Below, piece after piece: positions 22,200 to 34,947 of a stretch of 64,000 nt of DNA. The number at the start of each line of letters is the position of its first letter. The stretch's first letter is position 1. The translations under genes were made by a program, and so were the position numbers. The notes below the pieces were generated by a model. That model was not told where the DNA came from. It was given only the letters and a program-made list of their open reading frames with translations, and searched no databases. The stretch comes from Ceratothoa steindachneri (taxonomy: Eukaryota > Arthropoda > Malacostraca > Isopoda > Cymothoidae): positions 93,011,207 through 93,075,206 of the forward strand of contig OZ018333.1 in the NCBI GenBank assembly GCA_963969495.1. The letters are read 5' to 3'.

Positions 22200-24330
22200 C
22201 CGAGTCGAGAAAACGGGTGATATTTATGCGTAGGAAATACGAAGTCTGCTTAGGTTATTGGTCTATTATTAGCTTTGTTTTTTTCCTTTCTCTTTCCTTC
22301 ATCATTTGGGTTTTTATGCCCCTTATCACAATGTTTGAAAAGAGAAAGGTTGGAATGGAAATAGATTTTGGGCGGAAATTTGATTCTAAGAAAGGTTTAT
22401 TTAAATCTTAGAGGTTCTTCATGAAAGGTCTCATCTTTATTGACCTGACACTAGCAGGTTGGTATCATGTGTAAAATGTGGAATCCACTGCACAGAAGAA
22501 ATCAGTGACCTAACTATAACTACTGCCACGCCCTTATCCTCCCCAGCTAACCCCATCCATTTCACAAACTACATCCAAAGGATGATTAATATCCAGAACA
22601 TAGACGAAGCTCAAGGCTTCGTTCAGCGCGCATGACTACGTTGTTCGAGTTTGAATCTGACGGAGCCAGATTTTTAGAGTTAAAGACTCCTAAAATAATG
22701 AAAACTCAAGCTTCATTATTTTAAAAACTTGAAATTTCTTTAATTATACTTATAGAAAGACATTTAGTTTTCCAATAGAATGAGTACTTCCCCGCCCCCC
22801 AAACGTCTTAGAGGAAAATTGACCACTTTGTTAAATTTGACTTGACGGGAAAATGGGTAAGTTTACAAGACATGAAATTTTACTTGACGAGAAATCCGGA
22901 TATCTTACTAATTGGTGGAATGAATAGGAACCATCGATGGCATTGTGAGAGTTTATGATCGCCTAATAATTCTATTAATCGATCGTAAACGGGGTCAGAA
23001 GTAACCGGGAACAGTTCACGGGTCAAGGTCATTTTTAAGACGAACCGAATCGTTTCGTAATGACACACAAAATATAGTTCCAAGTAAATCTGTGTCATTT
23101 TATCATAAATAAATGGTATTTAATTTTAAAATATATATTACAAAATGCATGAAGGAGAAAAAATAAAAACGGTAGGAAAAAAGGGAGGGAGATAAAAATG
23201 GAACGAAAAGGAAACATTTCTAAGATTTAACTTGAAAGTAATGGTTGTGTATAAAAAACTATGCCAAAATGAAAGCAGAGAGAAAAAAATAATTGAATGT
23301 AGAAAAAGGTGGGCAAAAAAGGTAAATAAAAGGAAAAAAAAAAAAAAAAATTGCACTCCATGCATGACAGACCTACAACTAACCTCGGAAAGGTGGATAG
23401 GGTTTGAGTGGAAAAAACAGTGGTTAGAACCTAACGCTGGAGCAGCGTATTTCTCGCCAACTCCCCGAGAAGTCTCCTCCCTATTATCGTCGGGCGAGAC
23501 ACTCTCTCTTCCCCTAACTATACCATTTCATTTACCAATTTGGATCAAGGAACCGAACAGAAGCACAAATACTGTTACTGTTGACTTCCCCTGATGGAGA
23601 TGGGGGGGAGGAGTCAATAATTGTTATAAAGCAGCTTTCGAGTACGCGACAGAAGGGAGGAATTGGGGAGGGAGGTTAGGAGACCGCTGGTATGTGTGTG
23701 TGCGTGAGAGAGAGATAGAGTATGTTGTGTGTGTGTGCGTGAGTGTGTGTAAGGGCAAAGAGTTTAAAACGAAAGAAAATGAGTGGCTGAGAAATAGTGA
23801 CACAAATGACCCCCCCCCCAAAAAAAAAACCCAAAAAAAAACCCAGCGTCACTATGTTACCTTCCGCAGGGCCGCATTGAGAAGTCGGAAGACTTTGTCC
23901 TTTTCTTCGTATTATTTCTCTTTCTTTTCTTCCCGTCACCAGCCTTCATCGAGGCCAGTTAAGGTGGAACAACACTCCCGCGCGCACTAGCTAGGCCAGA
24001 AGTCGTGTTCTAGGGCTTACTCATTTGCAACCTCAACACTCGTGAAAAAAACACAAATTTACCCAATCAAGGCAGGCAATTTACCAAGTAAGGAAATGCG
24101 CACACAATCCTGTCCAGTTGATTGAAGCAGTTGTCGAGGGAAACTAAGTTTCCTTTCCCAATTTATGAATCGAGATTAAACACAAACAAAATAAATAAAG
24201 AGAAAAAAATAAATAATTCACAAGAGAAAAGATCATTTGATAAGACGATTGCTTGAAAAAGTCTCAACACCGAAACCACCGCACGGGCCGAAGGCCTGAC
24301 CGAATCTGTTGTGCTCATTTGAACTTTCAT
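22200..24330. other. anonymous gene-less DNA
   Basis: Only short, unconvincing frames. The region contains purine-rich tracts (23140-23350), a GT/GA microsatellite (23690-23755) and a C-run/A-run patch (23811-23845). No recognisable coding or repeat family. Confidence 0.4.
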
Positions 24331-24337
24331 TATTATA

Positions 24338-24528
24338 AAGGGTATTCCATTAAGACGGATCGCAGTTAGCAGTAAAATATTGGATTTTTCTGCCTCTTTC
24401 AACACTACTTTCAATGATCAATATATTGATGATTGAAAGTAGTGTTGAAAGAGGCAGAAAACTCAATATATATTTTGCTGCAATGTATATTTACTGCTAA
24501 CTGTGATCCTTCTGAATGGAACACCCTT
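24338..24528. mobile_element. foldback MITE with TA target duplication
   Basis: The left end AAGGGTATTCCATTAAGACG and the complement of the right end AAGGGTGTTCCATTCAGAAG match, and the pairing continues almost to the centre (TGCCTCTTTCAACACTACTT on both arms). TA flanks each end (24336-24337 and 24529-24530). This fits a non-autonomous Tc1/mariner-type element. No coding sequence. Confidence 0.85.
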
Positions 24529-24539
24529 TATGATCCCAA

Positions 24540-26400
24540 ACCCCACAAGAGGAGCGGGTGAGGGACAAGCCTCCAAATTGTGTCCCTCTACCCCGCACCC
24601 TAAAAAAACAAGTCGGTGTGTGTGTCTGGGGGAAGGGGGCGAATAGTCGTATCATATAATTAAGGCTTTTACAAGGGGACCCCATAACCACAGAGGACAT
24701 ATGGGTCAGGAATGGGCAAAGGAGAGATGAAGCAAATAGAATAATTTATGCGATATTGTAAAATCCACCCTTCCCTCTCATTAAGTTGATGAGGAAGATG
24801 CAAAACCCCCAAAAAACCTCAGATGGAAGAGTCAAAGCCCCAACACTCCGGAGAACCAAAAGAATGGTCAAAAGGAAACGTTAACAAGGACAAGCATAAT
24901 AACTGATTAAGGAAAGAAAGCCGACCTAAAGGAAAAAGAAGTATAAATTCTCCTACCAGGACACCGAGTAAATACGATACTCGAGGAAATTAAGATATGG
25001 ATCCAAGAATGGAGGCGAAGATCTTGACGTGCTGAAAACACGCATACAGCCAATATGGGAACCCCAGGGTGCGATGAAAAAGAACTCGAGGTTCCGAACA
25101 AAGTGAATATAGGTAAAGCCATTTCAGGGATATTGAATAAACGCACAAATAACAGAAATCACCTGAAAAGGAATCCGAGAGAAGACCGAGCAGGGAAAAC
25201 ACAATCAAGTGACTCTTAATCAGAGAGGAAGAGATTCCCCACTCGACCAGGTCCCACAGAACCACCTCCTCCCCCAAGGAACCAATGCAGAATCATTGCG
25301 GGAACTTTCAGTGATTCAATGCACCGTACAAAAGAAGAAGAAAAAATGCTAAAAGAATCAACAAGAAGCAGACAAATGGAACGAACCCATCGAAGAAGTG
25401 GCTAGCGAAGCAGCACCTACAAGAGAAGTAGAAGAGAGGCGGGGAAGAGAGGGGGCCGGCAGGCCGGCAGCCTCCAAACTTTAAATGCAGGAGGCATGGG
25501 CGGCGGGCGCTGCTATCCCTTGCTCATTTAAGGGCTTGGACCCTATCGAGCTGCGTCCCCTGTGAGCTGAAGATTTTGTGCAATTCCTACACCAAGAAAA
25601 GCCAAGACAATAAACAATAATAACCTGTAGAACATTCTTTTATATTGAAATCGCAGAAACTATAAAGGTTAGTCCCTAAAATGTAGAAGTACGTTTTCTG
25701 TAAATTGAAGTCGAGATATTACCGTTTTCTCTAGAGAATAAATTAATTTTAAAAGGGGATACTATTTCAATTTTCTGTTTCAATGGTAAACTTAAAATTT
25801 GGGTGCAGATGTAACAATAAGGCTCTTGGAAATCGTTGAGCATAGTGATCTCACTACAAAATTGTGATAGGAAGGAGATGGTTACAAGGCGAAGAAATAA
25901 GGAGGAAGAATCAGTTGATAGGAAGGAGATGGTTACGTGGCGAAACACAGAAGTCGAGTGAAAAGGAGAATAATTGGGGCTTCACATACCACAATCTATT
26001 GCTCACATACCAAAATAATGAGGATAGGAGAAACTGCCAGTCGTGTAAAGTAAAGGACATTTAATATAAAATGGTTTAAACTGGGAACGAGCAAACAGTT
26101 CATTTCAGCCCCTTTTTAAAGTCTCGAATCAGAGTCTTAAATAAGATCCGAGAGAACTGAGAACAGGACAAATATTTCTCTGAGGAGAAGATAGTTTTAT
26201 CTCAAAGAAGCTTCCATTGCAAAATGACATGCCACTTTGAGAAACCAAAATTAAAGTTTTCTCAGAACTATTTACGAAGGGTATTTTTCAAAAGTAGATT
26301 CCCAAGTTAAATATCGAGCACTGTCCCGAGAGCAACACAGATCGCGACGGAGTTTCTTAGCCCTAAATTAAAAGAACTAAGTGTATGAGTGGCGTCTCTC
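24540..26400. other. anonymous gene-less DNA
   Basis: No supportable gene. A tandem pair of TGATAGGAAGGAGATGGTTAC units is at 25864 and 25917. A GC-rich patch at 25440-25560 contains GGCCGGCAGGCCGGCAG. Confidence 0.4.
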
Positions 26401-26422
26401 GTTGACCCAGGCATCGTCACGA

Positions 26423-26710
26423 TTAGCCGAAGATGCAGTGAGGTGCAGGGATCGCGTGTACAGACAGACCAATAGTGCATTGTGCACGGCGCAGAGCAAA
26501 TGACATCTTCCCAGCATCGACAAGAAGGTTCCCACTGGGGAACGTGCGGGTGTGGTTGGTTAATTCCAACTTCCGCAATACACGCTCGGGAGCGGATGCG
26601 TAAAAGTCAGAAAGACCAAACGATGGGTAGAAAAGTATGGTAGCATCCCAATCCGCACCCAAAATGCTGAACTTCGAGGAACGAAGAATGTCCATGACGC
26701 AGGTACAAGG
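26423..26710 (-). pseudogene. I-like LINE fragment (region after the RT)
   Basis: The - strand decodes MDILRSSKFSILGADWDATI, LFYPSFGLSDFYASAPERVL and LLVDAGKMSFALRRAQC. These parallel the segment at 31608-31890 of the I-like LINE (MDILRSVTFSAWGADRATAL, LLVDAGQMPLALRRVQC). The alignment contains small deletions. Too short and decayed to be active. Confidence 0.8.
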
Positions 26711-27499
26711 AGTCGATAAGAGCGAGCAGTGTGTGAGAGGAACCTGGAGTGTTGAATATATGGGTGATTGTTGAAATTGCACAGTTGAGGATAGAGGAGA
26801 GGACAATTCAGGATCGGAGACACAAGGTTCTTTTGCATCAAAGCTAAAATATTATATACATATATCGTATCCTTTTCGTATATCCTAACCAAACGGTATA
26901 AAGACTTTAGAGATGCTAACACAAATAAGCTGAGAATGTTCATACATTTGTGCATGAACGGGTATGCCATCCGTCCCTTTTCAATCGTGGACCATATACA
27001 CCGACCGGATAATGAAATGCGTATAAAGATTAGAATGACAATGCCCATATGGGAGGAGATGAATGATTTTATACACCACCAATCAGAAAGAAAATTTTGC
27101 GTCCCAGGACCGTTCCACGCCTGACGTATGTGAATCTTAGGAGCACATCGGCTACTTCTATGTGATTATTCAACTGATTCCATGTGGAATCCATGTCTAT
27201 ATAAAACAAGGTGTGACCTCGCATACGAGACACAGACTGTGAAAGTTAACCTCTGTAATTAGCATTTCTCTTAATGAATCCCGACACTATTTGCTTATTA
27301 CCACCGGCAAAGAAAACTTGTAGCAAATGTAGGAGAATAGCATAATGCACTTACATTTCCCCACCTCCCTTCCGGGTGGGCCGGTTATCAAACCTTCCCC
27401 TTCCGGCCCGATATCTGATAGTCTCCCGCCGGAAAAACCCGCCGACCATTTTAGCTAACCACTGCGTTCCTTGCTCGACTGGTTATCGATAGATGGGGG

Positions 27500-28055
27500 C
27501 CCATCTTGGCTTCCGGTGGTTCCCGGAAGTTTGCAAAGGAGGAAATGGAGGAGATAATCAAGGTCACAAAGTTAAGCGTTGAAAAGGAACCAGCGAATAT
27601 CATCGAAGGAATGAGGAGAATTTTTAGGGCCTGTCTCAATACAGGATACTTCGCTGATGCTTCCTCTTTGAGAAGATCCTCAATCGAAGACTGGTGTCTC
27701 ACCTGCAGGAGAACTCTCTGTGCAATCCTTGCCAATTTGGATTCGGGAAAAAGCCAATTATGGAGATGGAGATAAATGTTATGGCGGGAGGGTATTCCGA
27801 AGACAAAAGGGAGGGAAGTTACGTGGACATTGTATTTCGGGATGCATCAAAAGCATGTAATAAAGTGTGGCAAAGGTGAATGCAATGCAAGAAACAGCCG
27901 CTGGGACCAAGTGAAAACTCGGGAAGAACTCTTCGTGATCGTCATAGAGAGAGCGGCGTATCTCAGTTTGGGGAGCATGGACCGTCCAAAGTTCATGCTT
28001 GATGCAGGGCTCACGCATAGGGGGTGTCTGGTCCCCTACAATATTAGTACATAAA
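27500..28055 (+). pseudogene. decayed LINE-A-type reverse transcriptase fragment
   Basis: FRACLNTGYFADA, then QFGFGKKPIMEME, then YVDIVFRDASKACNKVWQR and LDAGLTHRGCLVP match successive RT blocks of the LINE-A copies (NASLNTGYFPEG, QHGFRKGRGTET, YVDVVLRDVKKAFDKVW, LKAGVP). There are many frame changes and a truncated end. Confidence 0.72.
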
Positions 28056-28668
28056 AATAAGTCATAATAAATAAAGCCAAAGAGTAATAATTAATAAAAA
28101 ATATTAATAAGAATGATGATAATAGTAATAATAATAAGGTACAGTAGGGCTGAGAGGAGGCGAGGGAAAAGCGAACCAATAACCTTTGAGGCCCCGTCAG
28201 AGAGTTCCCGTCAACCGAGTGATAAGGCCTCCCTCAGGCCGGGTAACGTGCAGCTGCTCCGGATACCAAGTGTAACAGGCTGCACTGGGTACCCAGTGCG
28301 GGGGGGGGGCCCTAAGAGTGAAACATGGTTATTAGGTACTCTCTCAGATGAGGACGAACCACCCCATTACTTATGTCTACTCGAGTTCTCAGGCACGAAG
28401 AACTTCCAGGGGCAAACTCAGGATGTTGGGGTTGGTAAGGCACATAATCTCACATGGCACCTCCATGTGGGTTATGGAATTTAGAAAACGACCCCTATCC
28501 TTCCTAAATATTCGTTAGGGGCTCGCCCTCTTTCCCTGAGGATAAGTCAAACCTCTTCAGCCCGAGAGTCAATAGTAGGCGCTGTGTGAAGGCCCCTGGC
28601 CTCGAACAGCGCCATTAAGAGGTAATATTAGGATCTCCACCAGAAAAATAGTATTAAAAGGTTGATAA

Positions 28669-28860
28669 TTGGTTAAAGTTGGAGGAAGTGAAAGGGTAAG
28701 GATGATACATAGGCAGAGCATTCCAAAGAGGAGACTACTAAGAGAAGAAGTTTGCAAAAAGCTAATCAATAACCTATACGAAGCAACTCCTGTTCCCCTA
28801 ACCAGTAGAGTGCCACCTACCATCTTCTACCATAAACCTACCCAATCTACTTTTAAATAG
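28669..28860 (+). pseudogene. I-like LINE linker fragment
   Basis: The frame contains KKLINNLYEATPVPLTS, which is very like VNSLYEAAPFPLT encoded at 30365-30410, just upstream of the I-like reverse transcriptase. The 5' flank (28130-28620) may be the element's UTR, but I cannot show that. The 3' flank (28865-28960) is rich in CGATTCC motifs typical of some hAT ends. Confidence 0.5.
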
Positions 28861-28964
28861 AGATGGGATGATTCCAAAAGTTTTTGCGATTCCGATTCCA
28901 GTTATAAGTTACGATTCCGATGCCGATTCCCTTACAAAATGGAATCATAATTCCTTCCGTGTAA

Positions 28965-29940
28965 TAATAATAATACTTGATACTTCAATAATAATTAATC
29001 AAGTTAGTTGTTACATAAACTAAATAGAATATAGTGGACAAATAAAGGTAAGATGAACATTGTGCCTAAGTTTACATAGTATCTGCTAACATCTATCTAT
29101 CTATGTATTATACACAACTACTAATGCAATAACGATAATATCTACCACCTTATAGAATTAGTGTTAGAGACACAAGGTGTACCTATCTCCTTAGATTGCC
29201 ACGTTTTAGGCCACGCATCTAGTAGTTTCCGCTTTAAAACCACTCGTTTACAGAATACAGTAGGAAACTCTTGGCGATAACACACACATACATACGGGTT
29301 CTGGGGTGCATTCTTTTAGAATTATCTGCTCAGGTTCGCAGTGATGGTGGAAATGTCTAATATCAGTAAACTTTGGATGATTTTTCCGCCTTTTTATAGT
29401 TTTCCGCCCAGTTTCTCGCTTATGCTTAAAAAGCCGTAAGTAAGAATACCCTAAGTTACTTCCAGACCCCTCAATTATCCCAGTCGTAGGAGCAATGAGG
29501 AACCGCTTCGGGGGAGCTTTACGCTTCCCTCCCCTCATCCCCAAACTAGACCCTAGATAAAAAATACCAAATCCCTTGATTTTCTTTAGGAGGGTTAGAA
29601 ATTTATAAACCAGTTTGGAAGAATGAAGTAAAAAGAAGTGCGGGCCAGATTTGGGACCAACGCGCCCAGTAGTTTCCTCTTTTATACACTTAGTGACTAT
29701 GTCCTTAATTATTAATTAAGTGTCGAGATTAGACTCGTATAATTCAACAATAAAATATCATATTCGCTAGTAATTTCTAGACCGATTAAAGTTCTATGGT
29801 ATTCCATTTTTATTTAAGATTCAGTTCAGGTATTCGGTCAAGGAATTATTAGCTTATCGTTCATGGAATGTCGTTCTAAAATTTATGTGCATTTCATTTT
29901 CTTGTAATGTCCACGTTTCGAGGGAGGATTTTCAACATAA
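28965..29940. other. gene-less AT-rich stretch
   Basis: A 98-codon - strand frame (29544-29248) is rich in Lys, His and Cys but matches no family I recognise. Otherwise nothing. Confidence 0.35.
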
Positions 29941-29941
29941 T

Positions 29942-30049
<108 letters not shown>

Positions 30050-30124
30050 TTAAGATAATGGCATAATTAGACAGGTGATCGTAATTTAATGAATAGCAGT
30101 TGTCTAATTATGCTCTTATCTTAA
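30050..30124. repeat. short hairpin element between TA tracts
   Basis: TTAAGATAATGGCATAATTA at the left end and its near-complement at 30101-30124 form 24-nt arms with two mismatches around a 27-nt loop. Probably a tiny foldback element inserted into a TA repeat, since a second TA tract follows at 30168-30229. Confidence 0.75.
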
Positions 30125-30163
30125 ACGCGCCAATTTGTATTAGATAATATACACACATATATA

Positions 30164-30167
<4 letters not shown>

Positions 30168-30229
<62 letters not shown>
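30168..30229. repeat. (TA)n microsatellite
   Basis: 62 bp of AT dinucleotides, preceded by a short ACACAC patch. Confidence 0.97.
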
Positions 30230-30235
<6 letters not shown>

Positions 30236-30359
30236 CCAAACCCAGAAGACAAATGAAAAGCTATTTCCTAGTTCTTTCGAACTTCATTCCGTTACTTATC
30301 AAAGAATAGAGTAAAGGAGTTCAAGAATAAAGAGTAAAGAAGTTAAAAGGAATAGTCTG

Positions 30360-33285
30360 CAAAAGGACTGTCAATAGCCTATACGAGGCAGCTCCTTTTC
30401 CCCTCACCCAACATCCTCCTCTAAGTTCTCGCAGGACCCCCCTCCCGTTCTCCAGGAGAATGGGACCGCAATCTCGGACCCCGCGTCCGTGGCGGAATCC
30501 TTCGCGACCACTATCTCCGCATTCTCTAGCCGGGATGCTGCTCCGGCAGTATTCAATGCACGTATTGATGTCGCGGAAGGCCGCCGACTGGACTTTACCT
30601 CCAGAGGCGGAGAACCCTTCAACGACAGGTTTACTGAGAGCGAGTTACGCTCCGCTCTCGCTTCTTGCGCGGATACCGCCCATGGTCCGGACGATGTCCC
30701 GTACGCCATGCTTCGACACCTGGGTGAGCGAAACATGGCCTTTCTGTTAGAATTGTTTAACAGGATCTGGATGGAGGGTCTTCTCCCAGATTCCTGGCGA
30801 ATCGCTACTGTGCTCGACTTTCGCAAACCGGGGAGAGATCACTCTACTCCCACCGGTTTCCGCCCAATCTCTCTAACCTCTTGCGTGAGCAAGTTGATGG
30901 AGAAATTGGTAAATGTTAGATTAGCCTTTTTTCCTGGGCAGCGGAGGCCATCTGTCTTCGGCACAGTGCGGCCTCCGCAAGTTCCACTCCACGTCGGATG
31001 CTCTGCTCCGACTGGAAATTGCCGTCTGCGAGGCTTTCCTTGGTAGACAGCACTACGCCACGTTCTTTTTCGATCTGAAGAAGGCCTATGATACCGCATG
31101 GCGATACGGAGGGGACGCCTCCGAATGTTTATATCTGAATTTTTGCGAGATCGTCGATTCCGCATACGGGTGGGGGGAGCCCTCTCCGTCCCAAAGGAGA
31201 TGAAAGAGGGTATCCCGCAGGAAAGTGTCATCAGTGTCACACTCTTTGCCCTGAGCATCAAGGGCATCACCTCGGTGCTACCGGAAGATGTTCTCGCTAC
31301 GCTCTACGTGGACGACCTTTCGATCTCTTTTGGAGCGGCCCAGAAGCCAACTCTGGAGCGTCGACTCCAACAGGCATTGAACCGCGTCTTTCGCTATGCC
31401 AAAGTGCACAGGTTTCGGTTTTCTTTGGCCAAGACTAAGGTGGTGCACTTCTGCCGCAATCCACGGCTTCACCCCAACCCAGATTTGTTTCTTAATGGGG
31501 TGCGCCTGGATGTGGTTGAGTCGCACCGTTTCCTTGGTCTTGTATTCGACCGACGCCTCACCTAGGAGGCTCATATTCGCAGCCTTAAGGTATATTGTAC
31601 CCGCGCAATGGATATTCTCCGTTCCGTGACATTCAGCGCTTGGGGCGCTGATAGGGCTACTGCCCTACTTTTTTATCGATCCTTTGTTCGTTCGAAGCTC
31701 GACTACGGATGCGAGTTTTATGCATCCACAGCCGAGCGTTTATTGCGGAAGGTGGATTCGATCCACCACACCGGCCTCCGCCTTGCGACCGGTGCCTTGC
31801 GCACTTCCCCTATTGAGAGCCTGTTGGTCGATGCTGGGCAGATGCCACTCGCTCTGCGCCGCGTGCAGTGCATCACTCGCCTGTACGCGAGAGCCCGGTG
31901 CCTCCCTCAGTCGCCAACAGCCTTCACTGCATCCGTAGCTGATCTCGACGGTGCCTATGCCGGCGAGAGACGCCAGTTATACCCTAAGCCCTTCGGGTTT
32001 AGGGCCAGGAAACTCCTTCTAAAGCTAGATATAGCTCTCGGGCCCGTGGCGCTCCTGGTTCTGCCCAGGACGCCACCCTGGAGGGTACCAAATTTGGCTA
32101 TTTGTCGCCACGCCTTTTCTCCCAAAGCTTGTACTGCACCGGGAGTATTGCTTTCGACCTTTTTGGAGCACACATCGTGTCACGCTGGAACCGTGCCAGT
32201 GTATACGGATGTCTCCAAGTCCCAAGAGGGGGTCGGCTTCCACGTCGTATCTCCTCTGTTTGAAGTCAGTGGAGCTCTGCCAGGCACTGCGTCTGTCTTC
32301 ACGGCCGAGGTGGTGGCAATACATCACTCGGTACGGGAGATTACGCGACGTGCCCAGTTCGGAGACCGGATTGTGATCTATAGCGACTCACAAAGCGCCC
32401 TGAGTGCTCTCGGGGCATTGGAATCTCCGCATCCCCTGGTTCGCGATATCCGTGACACCACGGTTTTGGCGAGCCGGGCAGATGTCGAGATTATCTTCTG
32501 CTCGGTTCCTGGACATGTGGGAATTGCGGGGAATGAGCGCCCCGATGAGGGCGCCAAAGAGTCCACGAGGTCTCTGCGACCGGACCAGCGTTTCGCTCTT
32601 CCTCACACCGACTACATGGCAGTAATACGGGCAGCTTTTCGGACTGCTTGGCAAAGAAGATATGAGACGGTCGAAGGGAACTTAAAGTTGCGTGCCATTG
32701 CGCCGCGACTGTTCCCATGGACCTATCCCCCAATGCCGCGACGGCTTCAGGTCGCTTTCTCTTGTCTCTGAATCGGACACACTCGTGTGACACATCGCTA
32801 TTTGATGGAGCGCTCGCCTGCGCCCTATTGCAACGACTGCGTCGTCCCCCAAACTGTTCGGCACATTCTTGTCGAATGTCCCAGTCTGGGTGATCTTCGC
32901 GCACGATACCTGTCCCGGTACCGGAATGGGTGGGTTCGCTACCGCCTGTCCCTTGTACTTGGGACGGATTCGTGCACATTGACTTGTGGACTTGTTGACT
33001 TTTGGGGGAAGGCCGGGCTTCTCCCCTTTATTTAAGGTTCTTTTTTGTTTTTTGTTTGTTATTGTTTTGTTTAAGGGTTGCACTCTCCTGCACCGGAGTG
33101 AGGGGGACCTCCCTCCGCTGCCGGAGATTGCTTCCTAATTGTTAAGTTTTTCACATTTTTATCATTGTTATGTTTTCATATTTTTATTTTAAAGTAGCCT
33201 AGTTCTAGGCTGTCGTGTTTTTCGGCGACTTATGCCCAAGTGGGCAGTTGCCAGATGGGCTCTATAAAATAAAATTAAAAAAATC
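30360..33285 (+). mobile_element. I-like LINE with reverse transcriptase and RNase H, 5'-truncated
   Basis: Coding sequence runs from the endonuclease-RT linker to 33035, then a 3' UTR ends in an A-rich tail (ATAAAATAAAATTAAAAAAA, about 33260-33285). The RT, RNase H and terminal C/H-rich region (NDCVVPQTVRHILVECP) are in family order. Only a few stops and frameshifts occur, and codon use is GC-rich compared with the AT-rich surroundings. The endonuclease and any ORF1 are missing. Confidence 0.88.
30489..32771 (+). pseudogene. RT-RNase H polyprotein of the I-like LINE
   Basis: RT: RKPGRDHSTPTGFRPISLTS, then (after a frameshift near 30960-31040) FFDLKKAYDTAW, GIPQESVISVTLF and an intact LYVDDLSI at about 31300. 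A TAG at 31563-31565 replaces an expected Trp before the tether region MDILRSVTFSAWGADRATAL. RNase H: VYTDVSKS (Asp), FTAEVVAIH (Glu), IYSDSQSAL (Asp) and GHVGIAGNERPDEGAKE (His, Asp), so all catalytic positions are kept. One TGA at 32769 separates the C-terminal 83 codons (32787-33035). Confidence 0.88.
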
Positions 33286-33289
33286 ATTC

Positions 33290-33380
33290 GGAAAGTAAAA
33301 TGATTACCATCCGACCGACGATCTACGGACCGACCCAGTAACTTATAGAGTCGCTAAGTTAAGTTGGAGAATCGATCGCC
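33290..33380 (+). repeat. dispersed repeat family R, fragment 1
   Basis: GAAAGTAAAATGATTACCAT and CTACGGACCGACCCAGTAAC occur also in related form at 36020-36075 and, for the first part, at the window end (63975-64000). The family is non-coding. Confidence 0.6.
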
Positions 33381-33670
33381 AGACTGAGCGAGAATCTACA
33401 ACGAGGTCTAAAAAAAAACAAAAAACCCCCGAATGTTCGGAGTAATGGAAAATGGAATTAAATGTCTGCAAGTGTAAGGCAATGGATACAGGAAACAGAA
33501 ATAGTCATTATAATTATGATATCAATGGATACAATTTAGCCTGTTGATCAGGAGCGTGATTTAAGCGTTATGATTTCAAATGATCCTAAGATCTCGAAGC
33601 AATTACTAAAGAATACAAGAAAGAAGACTGAATTCTCGGTTACAAAGTTTACTTATAAAAACAAAGACAT

Positions 33671-34118
33671 CATCATCACTTAACTAACTCTATAATTTAA
33701 GAAGGGGATTTTGGGGAGTATTTGAATAATAATTTCATCTTAGTTTGGTTATGACTTATGTTTTTTTATCAAAGTTATTTTTAATCATTCTTTTATAATA
33801 TAAAAAAGTGAAGTTCAGAAATAAATATAAGTATCGAAATTTTGTGAATTTTTTTAAACCCAAAGAATTACAAATGGTGAAGTTTAGAAAATTTATTTTA
33901 ATATATCTTCTTCTATAACTCTATATTTGAGCAACGTGATATTTTGAAAGGGAAGAAATTTAGTTTAGAGTTCCTTTTTAAAATTATTATAATTGGCGAA
34001 GTTCAGAAAATTTATAAAAATTTAACCGTGGCTGCTTTTTTTAGATTTTGATCTTAGTAGCGAAGCACAAGCTCCCCCTTTATGGGGGAGTGGCGAAGCC
34101 ATTGCTTGGTATTGCTTT
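33671..34118 (+). repeat. ~450-bp dispersed repeat, copy 1
   Basis: Nearly collinear with 56896-57360 over the whole length (CTATAATTTAAGAAGGGGAT at both starts). The right end has an inverted repeat, CTCCCCCTTTATGGGGGAG at 34072-34090. Non-coding. A fainter third relative is at 45432-45510. The class is unknown. Confidence 0.85.
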
Positions 34119-34129
34119 ATACAAAAAGA

Positions 34130-34945
34130 ATCGCTAAACTGCGTCTTCCTACTCTATCCAGCATAAATAAGAGCACATTTACTTCAGCTGTTTACCAGAA
34201 CTTAAGTTCATAGCCCGAATCCTGAACACTGATGACCTAATATCCAATTTACATGTATTTACCTCTATCAATATCTCTATCTTCTATATACACTAATCTA
34301 TTTTTGTGATATTTAATTAATAAATTGTGTTAGAAAACGATGTTGTTTTATTCAAAAATCTATTTCGGATGAGAAATATTTACAAAAATCAGCCTAAAAT
34401 CTCACAAAAATGTCATCGATTTATTTATAACCGATTTTTAAAAAAAAAAATCGACTTGAAAACAAAATTCTGACCTGATCGATGAAAAAAAATGTCATTT
34501 TTCGAATTTTTCGGTTTAAAGTTGTCGTAAATCAGTTGAAAAATTCCGTCCTTTGTCCATTCAATAATGGACGGAGAAAAGATGATTGAAATAAAAGACG
34601 TGTGGCAGCTCTACCTACAACTCACATAGGCATTCCAAATATTACAGTATAATACAGTGACGATAAAGCAATTAGACAGAGTGGTAGATATAGATTTGGT
34701 TGCATTTTAGAGGCCCTGTTACATGGTACCCACATCGATGGTACTAAATAAATATCTTCCAATTGACTTCAAGGTAGATTTATTTTCTGTTCAAAGCCAC
34801 CAATTAATGAACTTTGCCTGCAAATTAAAACTCCTATTTTTCTTTTGTTTAGAACTTAATGCAAAAATTAAGTTCTAAGTTATTTTAAAACGAATTCTCC
34901 TCCTTTAATAGTCAATAGTAGTGTCTACAAGCATAGGTACTATCT
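34130..34945. other. gene-less AT-rich stretch
   Basis: No coding signal or recognised repeat. Contains A-runs at 34440-34450. Confidence 0.4.
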
Positions 34946-34947
34946 AT

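Noticed and set aside
29248..29544. 98-codon - strand frame rich in Lys, His and Cys as a zinc-finger gene
   Set aside because: No regular Cys/His spacing and no upstream or downstream exon could be supported.
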